Shown piece after piece: positions 35,374 through 43,737 of a stretch of 64,000 nucleotides of DNA. The position numbers were made by a program, and so were the translations under genes. Below the pieces are notes generated by a model. The model did no database searches and was not told where the DNA came from. It was given only the letters and a program-made list of their open reading frames with translations. Origin of the DNA: Haliscomenobacter sp033763495. Its GTDB lineage: Bacteria > Bacteroidota > Bacteroidia > Chitinophagales > Saprospiraceae. The stretch is taken from the NCBI RefSeq assembly GCF_033763495.1, contig NZ_JANRKL010000095.1, positions 1-64,000 on the forward strand. Reading direction: 5' to 3'. Numbering within the stretch: the stretch's first letter is position 1; each line of letters begins with the position of its first letter.

Positions 35374-35745
35374 ATGTGTGGACAATCACGCTATAAAAAT
35401 CGTTATAAGGAACAATCCGAGTTTTTCAACCGGGGGCCAATCAATAAACGAGAGTGGCGCGAGTTTCAACGGTACAAACGCAGGCAAGAAAGCCCGGAGG
35501 CCAAGTTTTACAAACACCTGACCTGGTACATTGCCATCATGGGTTTCTTTTTGTACAAAAACCATGGCAATATATTTGGCTTTTTTCCCATCGCTTTTTT
35601 CTGGGGAATTGGGGTAGCCATGCATTATTTCGCTGTGTTTGGCTGGCCTAATGAACAAAAGCCAGACCTCCAGGAGCAGGATGATGACATAGAGAACGAA
35701 CCAGAAGACAAAGGCCCGAATTGGTCGGACAAGGATCTGGTTTAA
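35374..35745 (+). CDS. 2TM-domain protein (first of a tandem pair)
   Basis: This protein of about 123 residues has a basic N-terminus (CGQSRYKNRYKEQ, REWREFQRYKRRQ), two membrane helices (LTWYIAIMGFFLYK; FFPIAFFWGIGVAMHYFAVFGW) and an acidic tail ending in WSDKDLV. This is the 2TM-domain pattern of Bacteroidota, in which a pair of helices precedes or replaces a signalling domain. It shares KFYxHLxxY, the GWG/FWGIGVAxHY helix and the W-D-x-LV tail with the next gene. The ATG at 35374 is chosen over a TTG 63 bases earlier. Function unknown. Confidence 0.75.
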   Translation: MCGQSRYKNRYKEQSEFFNRGPINKREWREFQRYKRRQESPEAKFYKHLTWYIAIMGFFLYKNHGNIFGFFPIAFFWGIGVAMHYFAVFGWPNEQKPDLQEQDDDIENEPEDKGPNWSDKDLV

Positions 35746-35855
35746 TGCCTTATTTTGGAATTAGATTTCAACTTATCTGTGTAGATTTGCCTTGTGTTTG
35801 GTTGAGTGGTGGCTTTACCATTCCTCTACCTCATTACTTGCGAACCGGAGAATCC

Positions 35856-36266
35856 ATGGGAAGAAATCGTAAAAACAAAGAGCCGCTAACGGCATATGAA
35901 ATTGCCAAAAAACGGGTCGAAGAAAAAAAGAAGTTTTATCAACATCTCTCGACTTATGTGGTGATGAGCATCTTTTTTTACATGATCAATTATTTAAGCA
36001 ACCCTGGTCATTGGTGGTTCTATTGGCCAATGTTGGGCTGGGGTGTAGGTCTTGCTTTTCATTATGTAAATCTTTTTGGCATCCCCGGCATTGTCGAGGA
36101 AATGTCTCCTGAATGGGAAGAAAAACAAATCCAGGCTGAACTTCGCCGCCTGGAGAAAAAAGGCATGGATATTTCACCTCCTGCCCCTAAGGAAGAGCCG
36201 CCGTTGGAACTTAAGGAAATCGAAAAGCGCAGGCGCGAAACCTGGGACGATAATGAACTAGTCTAA
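35856..36266 (+). CDS. 2TM-domain protein (second of a tandem pair)
   Basis: This 136-residue protein is the tandem paralogue of the preceding gene: KKKFYQHLSTYVVMSIFFYM, then FYWPMLGWGVGLAFHYVNLF, and a tail ending WDDNELV. The longer frame upstream starts inside the previous gene, so the ATG at 35856 (MGRNRKNKEPL) is preferred. The C-terminal 50 residues are charged and probably helical (EEKQIQAELRRLEKK). The gap to the first copy is 110 bases. A 39-bp inverted repeat begins at the stop codon. Function unknown. Confidence 0.78.
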   Translation: MGRNRKNKEPLTAYEIAKKRVEEKKKFYQHLSTYVVMSIFFYMINYLSNPGHWWFYWPMLGWGVGLAFHYVNLFGIPGIVEEMSPEWEEKQIQAELRRLEKKGMDISPPAPKEEPPLELKEIEKRRRETWDDNELV

Positions 36267-36356
36267 ATGAATGACGAATTTTTCGAATGACGAATGACGA
36301 ATTTAGGGGCAGCCTAAAATTCGTCATTCGTCATTCGAAAAATTCGTCATTCATTT
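36265..36356. repeat. 39-bp perfect inverted repeat
   Basis: 36265-36303 is the exact reverse complement of 36318-36356 with a 14-base centre. The arm is itself built from repeats of AATGACGAAT. It begins over the stop codon of the second 2TM gene and ends eight bases before the -7 box of the next gene. Confidence 0.88.
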
Positions 36357-36363
36357 TTTAGTT

Positions 36364-36371
36364 TATATTTG
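36364..36371 (+). promoter_or_regulatory. -7 box of the glycosyltransferase gene
   Basis: TATATTTG at 36364-36371 fits TAnnTTTG, and the leader from here to 36446 contains no ATG, which supports the TTG start of the gene. No -33 TTTG is seen at the ideal distance. Confidence 0.5.
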
Positions 36372-36445
36372 CTTCACTTTTTGAACCTAAATTCATTCAT
36401 TTAGCGTTCCATCAAGAACATTGTTCATCACCCAAATCCAAGGTT

Positions 36446-37165
36446 TTGTCAGATAGTCTGGTTATTATCCCTACCTATAATGAGCTGGAAAACATTGAGC
36501 GCATGCTCAATACCGTATTTTCATTGCCTCGTGCTTTTCACGTTTTGATTGTTGATGATGGCTCGCCAGACGGTACCGGGCAGGTTGTCAAAGATTTACA
36601 ACAAGTGTATCATGGCCAATTGCATTTGCTGGAACGCAGTGGTAAACTGGGACTGGGAACGGCTTACATTGCAGGGTTCAAGTGGGGTTTGAAGCAGGGG
36701 TATGAATTCATTTTTGAAATGGACGCAGATTTTTCCCATAATCCCCAAGACTTGCCTCGGTTATATGAGGCCTGTGCCCAAAAAGGCGCAGACCTGGCTG
36801 TGGGTTCGCGTTATGCTCGGGGAGGCAAGGTCAGCAACTGGTCCTGGGATCGCATCGTGTTGTCTTATGGCGCTTCCATGTATGTGCGCTTGATGACTTG
36901 GATGCCCGTGAAAGACCCAACCGCTGGTTTTATTTGTTACCGACGAAAAGTATTGGAAAGTATTGATTTGGACAATATCCGCTTTGTAGGGTATGCCTTC
37001 CAAATCGAGATGAAATATGCTGCCTACCTTCTGGCCTTTAAAATTACAGAAGTACCCATTACGTTTGTAGATCGGGTAGCAGGCGTGTCAAAAATGTCGG
37101 CCAACATTATCCAAGAAGCAATCGTAGGCGTGTTTCAAATGCGTTGGCAAAAACGGCACCCGTAG
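36446..37165 (+). CDS. Polyprenol monophosphomannose synthase-like GT2 glycosyltransferase
   Basis: This 239-residue protein matches dolichol-phosphate mannose synthase (DPM1) type enzymes, which move a sugar from a nucleotide donor to a polyprenyl phosphate at the cytoplasmic face. Motifs are VIIPTYNELENIE (residues 6-18), LIVDDGSPDGTGQVV, FEMDADFSHNPQDLP (DxD) and VGSRYARGGKV with WSWDRIVLSYGASMYV. There is no C-terminal membrane domain, as in the short DPM1 form. No ATG precedes VIIPTYN in frame, and the TTG at 36446 is the only reasonable start. Confidence 0.93.
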   Translation: MSDSLVIIPTYNELENIERMLNTVFSLPRAFHVLIVDDGSPDGTGQVVKDLQQVYHGQLHLLERSGKLGLGTAYIAGFKWGLKQGYEFIFEMDADFSHNPQDLPRLYEACAQKGADLAVGSRYARGGKVSNWSWDRIVLSYGASMYVRLMTWMPVKDPTAGFICYRRKVLESIDLDNIRFVGYAFQIEMKYAAYLLAFKITEVPITFVDRVAGVSKMSANIIQEAIVGVFQMRWQKRHP

Positions 37166-37277
37166 GGGCAATCCTTGCGGTTACTCATTGGAAATTTCCC
37201 AAAAAAAATGGCAATCACATGGATTGCCATTTCAAATTTCATTGCGTAAAAGGGCACCAGCCAGGGGTGCCCCTACG
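37161..37277. terminator. Bidirectional terminator region between GT2 and dnaK
   Basis: CGTAGGGGCA (37161-37170) pairs with TGCCCCTACG (37268-37277). Inside, ATGGCAATC (37208-37216) pairs with GATTGCCAT (37222-37230), flanked by A8 on one side and TTTC on the other. Both gene ends meet here, so it probably stops both transcripts. Confidence 0.6.
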
Positions 37278-37281
37278 AGTA

Positions 37282-39198
37282 TTATTTCTTATCTACTTCT
37301 TCGTATTCAACATCGGTCACATCGTCAGCACCAGACTTGCTGCTGGAACCACCTGCTTCATTGGCATTTGGTGCATTGTCATCTACCCCTGCTTCATTGG
37401 CAGCCTGGTACAAATCCTGGCTAGCGGCCTGCCATGCATTGTTCAGTTTCTGAGAAGCATTGTCGATGGCATCCAAATCCTGAGCTTTGTGGGCTTCATT
37501 CAGTTCGCTAAGGGCTGACTCAATGGCAGCTTTTTTATCAGCCGGAATCTTATCACCGTATTCTTTGAGCTGCTTTTCGGTGTTGAAGATCAACCCATCA
37601 GCTTGATTCAACTTCTCAGCACGTTCACGAGCCTTGCGGTCAGTGTCTGCATTGGCAGCTGCTTCAGCGCGCATCCGGTCGATTTCTTTCTGATCAAGAC
37701 CAGTTGAAGCTTCGATCCGAACACTTTGCTCTTTGCCGGTGCCTTTATCCCGTGCAGTTACACTCAAGATACCGTTGGCATCAATGTCGAAGATCACCTC
37801 AATTTGAGGTACACCACGTGGAGCGGGAGGAATGTCTCCGAGGATGAATCGACCAACCGTACGGTTGTCTTTTGCCATCGGACGTTCACCTTGCAGTACA
37901 TGGATTTCTACACTGGGTTGATTATCCGATGCAGTAGAGTACACTTTCGATTTTTTGGTAGGAATCGTAGTGTTGGCCTCGATGACTACATCGTACATGT
38001 TACCCATGGTTTCGATACCCAAAGAAAGTGGCGTTACGTCGAGCAGAAGAACGTCTTTCACATCACCACTCAATACACCCCCTTGGATAGAAGCGCCAAT
38101 GGCTACCACCTCATCCGGGTTAACCCCTTTGTTTGGTTTTTTACCAAAGAAATCTTCAACTGCCTGCTGAATGCGAGGGATACGGGTAGAACCACCCACC
38201 AGGATCACCTCGTCGATGTCGTTTTTGGACAAACCTGCATCCTGCAAGGCCTTGCGGCATGGATCCAGAGATCGTTGTACCAAACCATCGATCATCTTTT
38301 CGAACTGTGCGCGGGTCAACTTGGTGGTCAAGTGTTTGGGCACGCCATCTACTGCGGTGATGTATGGCAAGGTGATGTCCGTTTCGGTGGACGAAGACAA
38401 ATCGATTTTTGCTTTTTCAGCCGCGTCTTTCAAACGTTGCAGGGCCATCGGGTCCTTGCGCAAGTCGATGTTTTCTTGCTGCTTGAACAATTCAGCCAAC
38501 CAATCGATGATTACACCGTCGAAGTCGTCCCCACCCAGGTGAGTATCACCATTGGTAGATTTCACCTCGAACAAACCTTCGCCCATTTCCAGGATAGAGA
38601 TATCGAAGGTACCACCACCCAAGTCGTATACAGCGATGGTCATGTCTTTGTTACGCTTGTCGAGGCCATAAGCCAATGCAGCTGCAGTAGGCTCATTGAT
38701 GATCCTGCTGATTTTGAGGCCAGCGATTTCACCAGCTTCTTTGGTGGCTTGACGTTGCGAGTCGTTGAAGTAAGCTGGAACGGTTACTACCGCTTCGGTT
38801 ACTTCCTGGCCGAGGTAATCCTCAGCTACTTTTTTCATTTTCTGCAGTACCATTGCAGAAATTTCCTGGGGCGTATACATACGGCCATCGATGTCAACAC
38901 GCAGAGTGTCGTTGTCACCCTTGGCAACTGTGTAAGCAACGCGGCTCATTTCACCTTGTACTTCCGAAGCGCGACGACCCATGAAGCGCTTGATGGAAGC
39001 AATTGTGCGCTTAGGGTTCGTAATGGCCTGGCGTTTGGCAGGGTCACCAATTTTACGTTCTCCGTTGTCCTGGAAACCAACAACGGATGGCGTAGTCCGC
39101 CGACCTTCATCGTTCGGAATTACCACCGGTTCGTTCCCTTCCATTACCGCCACACAAGAGTTAGTGGTACCAAGGTCAATTCCGATAATTTTTCCCAT
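37282..39198 (-). CDS. dnaK: Chaperone DnaK (Hsp70)
   Basis: This 638-residue Hsp70 folds and protects proteins in an ATP cycle with DnaJ and GrpE. Seen are GIDLGTTNSCVAVMEG at the N-terminus, AVVTVPAYFNDSQRQATKEA, INEPTAAALAYGLDK, VYDLGGGTFDISILE and VGGSTRIPRIQQ in the ATPase. VTPLSLGIET lies before the peptide-binding domain. The C-terminus ends with the family's acidic EEVDKK-like tail (VTDVEYEEVDKK). The ATG at 39198 is taken because MGKIIGIDLG is the universal start. It is not next to dnaJ or grpE. No typical promoter was found upstream. Confidence 0.97.
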   Translation of the reverse strand: MGKIIGIDLGTTNSCVAVMEGNEPVVIPNDEGRRTTPSVVGFQDNGERKIGDPAKRQAITNPKRTIASIKRFMGRRASEVQGEMSRVAYTVAKGDNDTLRVDIDGRMYTPQEISAMVLQKMKKVAEDYLGQEVTEAVVTVPAYFNDSQRQATKEAGEIAGLKISRIINEPTAAALAYGLDKRNKDMTIAVYDLGGGTFDISILEMGEGLFEVKSTNGDTHLGGDDFDGVIIDWLAELFKQQENIDLRKDPMALQRLKDAAEKAKIDLSSSTETDITLPYITAVDGVPKHLTTKLTRAQFEKMIDGLVQRSLDPCRKALQDAGLSKNDIDEVILVGGSTRIPRIQQAVEDFFGKKPNKGVNPDEVVAIGASIQGGVLSGDVKDVLLLDVTPLSLGIETMGNMYDVVIEANTTIPTKKSKVYSTASDNQPSVEIHVLQGERPMAKDNRTVGRFILGDIPPAPRGVPQIEVIFDIDANGILSVTARDKGTGKEQSVRIEASTGLDQKEIDRMRAEAAANADTDRKARERAEKLNQADGLIFNTEKQLKEYGDKIPADKKAAIESALSELNEAHKAQDLDAIDNASQKLNNAWQAASQDLYQAANEAGVDDNAPNANEAGGSSSKSGADDVTDVEYEEVDKK

Positions 39199-39436
39199 GT
39201 TATTGTACTTTATGATTTTTATGAAGAGCCTTTTCGCACGTTGTGGCATCCAATCCGGCCCTGAAATTCTTGTTTACGGTTTTTTGTTAGCAAGGGATGT
39301 GCCAAAAGAGGGCTGGCAGAAGAGGAACTGACATTTGGGCAGGTGACAGTAAGATAAGAAAAGTTTTTCGGACAAAATGGTGATCTAAATTTGAGTTATA
39401 GGCCAAATTGACATACTAAATCGATAAAGTGCAATC

Positions 39437-39471
39437 AAAAAAGGCTGCTGAAATCCAAGAAATCAGCAGCC
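39437..39471 (-). terminator. Intrinsic terminator of the aminotransferase gene
   Basis: On the minus strand GGCTGCTGA (39471-39463) pairs with TCAGCAGCC (39451-39443) and six U follow (39442-39437). It lies 24 bases beyond the stop of the gene at 39495. Confidence 0.85.
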
Positions 39472-39494
39472 CCCGCTTAAAAAAAAGATGGATG

Positions 39495-40715
39495 TTATCC
39501 TATCACCGCCATGTCCCGTACTTTTTTGTAGGGATATACAGCCAGCGCTTGCTCCAAACAATCCATTGCAGCATTCAAGGCAGTGGTATTGAGTACGTAA
39601 GCTATTCTTACCTCATCAACTCCTAAGCCAGGAGTTGCATAAAATGCTTCACCTGGGGCCAGCATCACAGTAGCCCCATTGTATTCAAACTCTTCCAACA
39701 TCCATTGGCAGAAATGATCAGCATTTTCTACCGGGAATTTGGCAAAACAATAGAATGCGCCTCCTGGTTTGTAGGATACCACACCTGACATTTTGGTCAA
39801 GCGTTCGTACACCAAATCCCGGCGGCGGTGGTATTCTTCACGGACATTGTCCATGTATTCATCATCCAGCTCACAGAGGAACTCCGACAACCATTGTCCA
39901 AATGCGGGTGGGCTCAGACGCAGTTTGCCGTAATTGCTCACTGCCACCATCACATCCGGATTACGGGTGATGATTGTACCAATCCGTGCGCCACAAGCAC
40001 TGAATTTTTTGGAAATTGAATCCAGTACGATTACATTGTCTTCGAGTCCTTCCAGGCGTAAAACCGAAAAGAACTCTTGTCCATCGTAGCAAAAATCGCG
40101 GTAGACTTCATCTACAATCAAGTACAGATCGTATTGTTTGACCAACAGTGCCAGTTGTTCGAGCAGTTCACGAGGATAAAAAGCCCCCGTAGGATTACTA
40201 GGATTATTCAGGAAAATGGCGCGGGTACGACTGTTGATAACCCGTTCAAAATCCTGGATCTGAGGCATTGCAAACCCCGTTTCAATGGTACTTGTCACTG
40301 GGCGAACCACCACATCGGCAATCTGGGCAAAACCATTGTAATTGGCATAAAAAGGCTCTGGGATAATGACCTCATCTCCTTTGTCAAAACAGGAAAAAAA
40401 CAACAACTGATTGCCTTCGGAAGCGCCGGTAGTCACCATAACTTCGTCTTTGCTGATGTGGACGTCAAATTTTTTCATTGCCGCCGCAAATGCCGCTCGG
40501 GTGCTCGCCCAACCTTCCGTTGGGCTATATTCCAGTACCTTAATATCCACCTCACGCAAACGCGCCATCGCCGCTTCAGGAGTAGCGATATCGGGTTGGC
40601 CAATGTTGAGGTGATACACGTGCCGCCCTTTGGCCTTGGCACGTTCCGCAGAGCCTGCTAGCTTGCGGATGGGTGATAACGGGACATTATTTGCCCGCTG
40701 TGAAATATTCGGCAT
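39495..40715 (-). CDS. Pyridoxal-phosphate-dependent aminotransferase, class I/II
   Basis: This 406-residue enzyme matches fold-type I aminotransferases of the aspartate/aromatic group. Seen are VYHLNIGQPDIATPEAA near residue 32, YSPTEGWASTRAAFAAAMK, TTGASEGNQLLFF, NNPSNPTGAFY and the PLP-lysine region VLDSISKKFSACGARIGTI near residue 235, then RLSPPAFGQW. It converts an amino acid to its 2-oxo acid with a keto acceptor; the exact pair is not evident. It stands alone with a terminator downstream and a 27-bp inverted repeat upstream. Confidence 0.92.
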   Translation of the reverse strand: MPNISQRANNVPLSPIRKLAGSAERAKAKGRHVYHLNIGQPDIATPEAAMARLREVDIKVLEYSPTEGWASTRAAFAAAMKKFDVHISKDEVMVTTGASEGNQLLFFSCFDKGDEVIIPEPFYANYNGFAQIADVVVRPVTSTIETGFAMPQIQDFERVINSRTRAIFLNNPSNPTGAFYPRELLEQLALLVKQYDLYLIVDEVYRDFCYDGQEFFSVLRLEGLEDNVIVLDSISKKFSACGARIGTIITRNPDVMVAVSNYGKLRLSPPAFGQWLSEFLCELDDEYMDNVREEYHRRRDLVYERLTKMSGVVSYKPGGAFYCFAKFPVENADHFCQWMLEEFEYNGATVMLAPGEAFYATPGLGVDEVRIAYVLNTTALNAAMDCLEQALAVYPYKKVRDMAVIG

Positions 40716-40750
40716 TGCTTGTTAGTTTGCTAGCAATTGATTAAGAAAGC

Positions 40751-40825
40751 TGAGGAGTTGAGTACTGGAGTGATCGGCGCTTCGGCTAAGCTCAGCGACC
40801 GATCACTCCAGTACTCAACTCCTCA
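40751..40825. repeat. 27-bp perfect inverted repeat with REP-like centre
   Basis: 40751-40777 is the exact reverse complement of 40799-40825. The arm starts TGAGGAGTTGAG, as in the element at 6315-6382, and the centre is GCTTCGGCTAAGCTCAGCGA, a variant of the same motif. Confidence 0.85.
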
Positions 40826-40903
40826 ACTGTTTGGTGAGTTATCTGGTTAGGGCGGGAAATTTAGGGCATTTTTACAACTAGGCAGGAATAATTCCAGATT
40901 AAT

Positions 40904-41134
40904 TTACGACGGCAAAATTCGAAAATCAGCAATTTCGATTGGCGTTCCCCACATTCCTCCTGACATAAAATCGCTTACTTTGTGGGCATCAACCTCTACA
41001 AGTAAGCCATCTTTCATGAGCTCAAAGGGCATATTGACGGGAAGCCAATCCCTCCCCTTGTCGTCTATGATCCCCCAAATCCCACCCTCTAACTCGAGGT
41101 AGACCACCTTACCTTTGATTTTTTTCTTTCTCAT
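40904..41134 (-). CDS. Small hypothetical protein
   Basis: This 76-residue protein begins with basic RKKKIKGKVVYLELEGGIWG and continues GIIDDKGRDWLPVNMPFELM and ending FRILPS. It looks like a small beta-barrel-type domain with many Gly and hydrophobic residues and no signal peptide. Its start follows the stop of the S24-like regulator gene by two bases, so they form one unit. I do not recognise the family. Confidence 0.65.
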   Translation of the reverse strand: MRKKKIKGKVVYLELEGGIWGIIDDKGRDWLPVNMPFELMKDGLLVEVDAHKVSDFMSGGMWGTPIEIADFRILPS

Positions 41135-41136
41135 TT

Positions 41137-41964
41137 TTACGGATTTACTAGTTTTTCAATGGTTTTGTGCAAGTTTTGAATCATCAGATGTTGCTCACCA
41201 ATCATTTGGCGAAGCACTTTGACATCCTCATGCACCGGAAACTGATGGTGGTGCCGAGCTGGCAAAAATGGACTGATGTGAGTATGCACTTGCCAAACTT
41301 CCTGGATATCAGATACATGCACATTGAATGCCTCGTAAAAAGAATTGTCAGAGTATAGGGTCAGGTGTTTGTTGTTTTTTAAATCATTGTGTACCCGGTT
41401 GACCAACAGTGACTCCTTGGAAACCACTACATAAACGTGCTGATTTTTAATACTTTGTTCCCATTGGCTTGGTTCAATGAATGTACATACAACTTTATCT
41501 CCTTCAAAAAAAGTAGGAACCATGTGGTCTCCACTGATGTCGAAAGAACGTTGAGGGCCATTATTACTCGAAGAGGGCAGTGAATAGGACGGCAAGGATT
41601 GAATAAAAACAGGATTTCCAATTTCTTGTGCGTACTCCGGTTGGGCCGAGCAGGGTATGTGTAAAATACGTTCGTCGTTTTGCTGATCGGTGACAATGGT
41701 GAGGATGCGTAATTCTTTGTCCTCCCCCGGTTTTAAAAACATTTCGCCTTCTCCAGTATACAAAAAGATCGGGTTTACCTGATAAATTTCAACCGCCTTG
41801 CGCAACAATTCAATGGTTACATCTCGCCGCCCCTTTAGAATTTCACTTAAACTTTGAGGCAAATAGTCTAGTGATTGTGCAAATTGCCGACTGGAACGCA
41901 CTCGATTTTCTTGCTTAAGCTGATGATGGCACTGAATAAAGCGCTGAGTAACAATACTATTCAT
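41137..41964 (-). CDS. XRE/S24-like transcription regulator with degenerate protease site
   Basis: This 275-residue protein has an N-terminal helix-turn-helix (QFAQSLDYLPQSLSEILKGR, then VTIELLRKAVEIYQVNPIFL) and a C-terminal LexA/CI-like S24 fold (FDISGDHMVPTFFEGDKVVC, then HVYVVVSKESLLVNRVHND). In active S24 proteases the first motif is GDSMxPT; here the nucleophilic Ser is His, and the Lys expected before the R-V strand is Asn. Self-cleavage is therefore unlikely, and regulation would be by ligand or by the long helical tail. The ATG at 41964 lies about 38 bases below a TACATTTG box. It begins an operon with the 76-residue protein. Confidence 0.82.
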   Translation of the reverse strand: MNSIVTQRFIQCHHQLKQENRVRSSRQFAQSLDYLPQSLSEILKGRRDVTIELLRKAVEIYQVNPIFLYTGEGEMFLKPGEDKELRILTIVTDQQNDERILHIPCSAQPEYAQEIGNPVFIQSLPSYSLPSSSNNGPQRSFDISGDHMVPTFFEGDKVVCTFIEPSQWEQSIKNQHVYVVVSKESLLVNRVHNDLKNNKHLTLYSDNSFYEAFNVHVSDIQEVWQVHTHISPFLPARHHHQFPVHEDVKVLRQMIGEQHLMIQNLHKTIEKLVNP

Positions 41965-42008
41965 CGGGGGCGGTTTAGCAGCGATTTGAGCAAAAACACT
42001 GATCTAAA

Positions 42009-42016
42009 CAAATGTA
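42009..42016 (-). promoter_or_regulatory. -7 box of the S24-like regulator gene
   Basis: TACATTTG on the minus strand (42016-42009) fits TAnnTTTG. No TTTG lies 20 bases further up. Hairpin copy C is about 60 bases upstream. Confidence 0.5.
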
Positions 42017-42076
42017 GGGAATTGGGTTTAGATTGGCTAGGTTTTTTGGGTGAAAATCTACAGCGCCTTGACGAAG

Positions 42077-42178
42077 GACAAAACAAGTACTGCTTGTTCC
42101 TGAACCGAAGGATTAGATAAAACTCGTAAAATGAAGCGTTTAATGGTCTAATCCTTCGGCAAAAGGAATGCTAATTTT
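42077..42178 (-). repeat. Covarying hairpin element, copy C (inverted, weaker)
   Basis: CCGAAGGATTAGA (42105-42117) pairs perfectly with TCTAATCCTTCGG (42147-42159). Read on the minus strand the loop TAAACGCTTCATTTTA matches the loops of copies A and B, and AGGATTAGA is identical in all three. The bases flanking this core pair as CCGA/TCGG here, unlike the other copies. The outer arms pair poorly, with only TTCCT-type segments left. It lies between a CotH gene and the S24-like regulator, read in their direction. Confidence 0.7.
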
Positions 42179-43735
42179 TTATTGCACCTTGTACAATTCC
42201 ATTCCAGCTTTTACAGGAGACACCGTAGCTGAGCGCTCACCTTCAGCCACAACATAATATTGAATTCCTGCCTCCAATTCCAGTTCATATACTCCCTCTG
42301 CTGTTTTATTGGCAAGTTGTTCTTTAAAGATGCCAACGTTACCTTTGCGCCAGAAAACCCAAACTTGCAGGGCACCTGTTGCCTGAATATTTATTTTGAC
42401 TTTATTGGCAGTTTTTAGGTGTTGAACCTTAGTGACAACAGCCTCTTCCACAAAAAGATATGGCACAGCCTTGAGCGCGTCCCGGCGACCATCCATCAGG
42501 GGTTGAATGCCCGGCACCGACTCGCCACTTGCATCGAATGATTCGGTCAATGAATTGGCAAAAGCTTTTTCAGGATACAACTTGTATTTGTCCTCTTTAA
42601 GGTGTGGGTCAATAAAGGTTTGCCACTCTTTCGCCCGTTGTAAGTACAGGCCATTTTCCAGGTAATCCCGATAAATGGTACGGCAGTGGGCCAGATACAT
42701 TTTGCGGTAAAGATTGCTGGCCAGCAATTTTGTAACCAAAGGGCGTTTTGCATTCGACTCCTTGTAGTGCACAAACAAATGCAGGTTTTTCATTTCATCA
42801 TTGCTTAACCTTTTTGCACCATTCATCAGACGGAAGCCTCCAAAAGCTAGGTTTAAATCCCAAATTATCGGATGAAAGCCCCCCAGAGAATCCATGTAGA
42901 GGTAATAATTCTGAGAAAAAGCGCCGATGTAGCTGTCCAAATTAAGCATCACGTTGTTGAAGGCCAATAACCACAATGCCTGATCCACATCCATCATCTG
43001 GGGGATTTCAGTTGGTTTGTCTTGCAAAGTACGGGTCAGTTTGATCAAATCTTGTGCAGCCCGGGGTGAACTGTACTCATACAAGTAGCGGTAGCACAGT
43101 GTATCCTCCCCCAAATAATTGAGTGAACATTTGTCACCTTCGGGGCATTTGGGTGGCTTTGCCATAGTCCAGTTGGGGTCCGCCTTTATCGTAGACCCAT
43201 CATGGTCACCAAAAAAGCGGTCTAAAAAAGGTCCATCTATAGACTCCGCATTGGTGTATACCCCCAACAATTCATCATTTACATATACCTTGGCAAAATT
43301 GGCCTTGGGTGCTGGCATATAGTTGCGGGCAATTTCATAGGCCAAAACCTCGCGTACCATACTGGGATCGCGAAAACCATTAGACAATTTCAAGGTTGTG
43401 TATCCGCCGGGCAATTTTTTCAAGCGATCGGTATGGTTCACCTTGATGTTGAGTGGCAATTTGACTTGTCCACTCTTACGTACATTGGCATAAGAACTAT
43501 TGCCCTTGTAGCGCACCCCAACACCTGGGTATTTTACCCCGTTGAGCACCATATCGGCCACCAAACGCTCTTCCTGTTTCTCATCCTTCAGTGAATCCAT
43601 GGTTTGCTTCCATTTTGGATTTTTGAAGTAGAGTTTGATCTCGACCAATTTTTTGGGGTCGTAAATATCCTGAGCTTGGCTATAAAAGGGTACCAGTATC
43701 CACAACAGCGCAAGCAGCGTTAGTTTACACCTCAT
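42179..43735 (-). CDS. CotH family protein (CotH kinase-like), first of a tandem pair
   Basis: This 518-residue exported protein (signal peptide LTLLALLWILVPFYSQAQ) matches the CotH family, atypical protein kinases known from spore coats but common in Bacteroidota. Seen are MVREVLAYEIARNYMPAPKA near 130, NNVMLNLDSYIGAFSQNYYL near 275 and IIWDLNLAFGGF near 300, the family's acidic metal site (here D-L-N rather than D-x-D). The C-terminus has a beta-rich region. The gene starts two bases beyond the stop of its paralogue at 43738 and the two are cotranscribed. Role unknown. Confidence 0.85.
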   Translation of the reverse strand: MRCKLTLLALLWILVPFYSQAQDIYDPKKLVEIKLYFKNPKWKQTMDSLKDEKQEERLVADMVLNGVKYPGVGVRYKGNSSYANVRKSGQVKLPLNIKVNHTDRLKKLPGGYTTLKLSNGFRDPSMVREVLAYEIARNYMPAPKANFAKVYVNDELLGVYTNAESIDGPFLDRFFGDHDGSTIKADPNWTMAKPPKCPEGDKCSLNYLGEDTLCYRYLYEYSSPRAAQDLIKLTRTLQDKPTEIPQMMDVDQALWLLAFNNVMLNLDSYIGAFSQNYYLYMDSLGGFHPIIWDLNLAFGGFRLMNGAKRLSNDEMKNLHLFVHYKESNAKRPLVTKLLASNLYRKMYLAHCRTIYRDYLENGLYLQRAKEWQTFIDPHLKEDKYKLYPEKAFANSLTESFDASGESVPGIQPLMDGRRDALKAVPYLFVEEAVVTKVQHLKTANKVKINIQATGALQVWVFWRKGNVGIFKEQLANKTAEGVYELELEAGIQYYVVAEGERSATVSPVKAGMELYKVQ

Positions 43736-43737
43736 AT

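Noticed and set aside
37726..39264. 512-codon open frame on the plus strand across dnaK
   Set aside because: It lies wholly opposite a textbook DnaK and has no family motifs. Long antisense frames over dnaK result from its codon bias.
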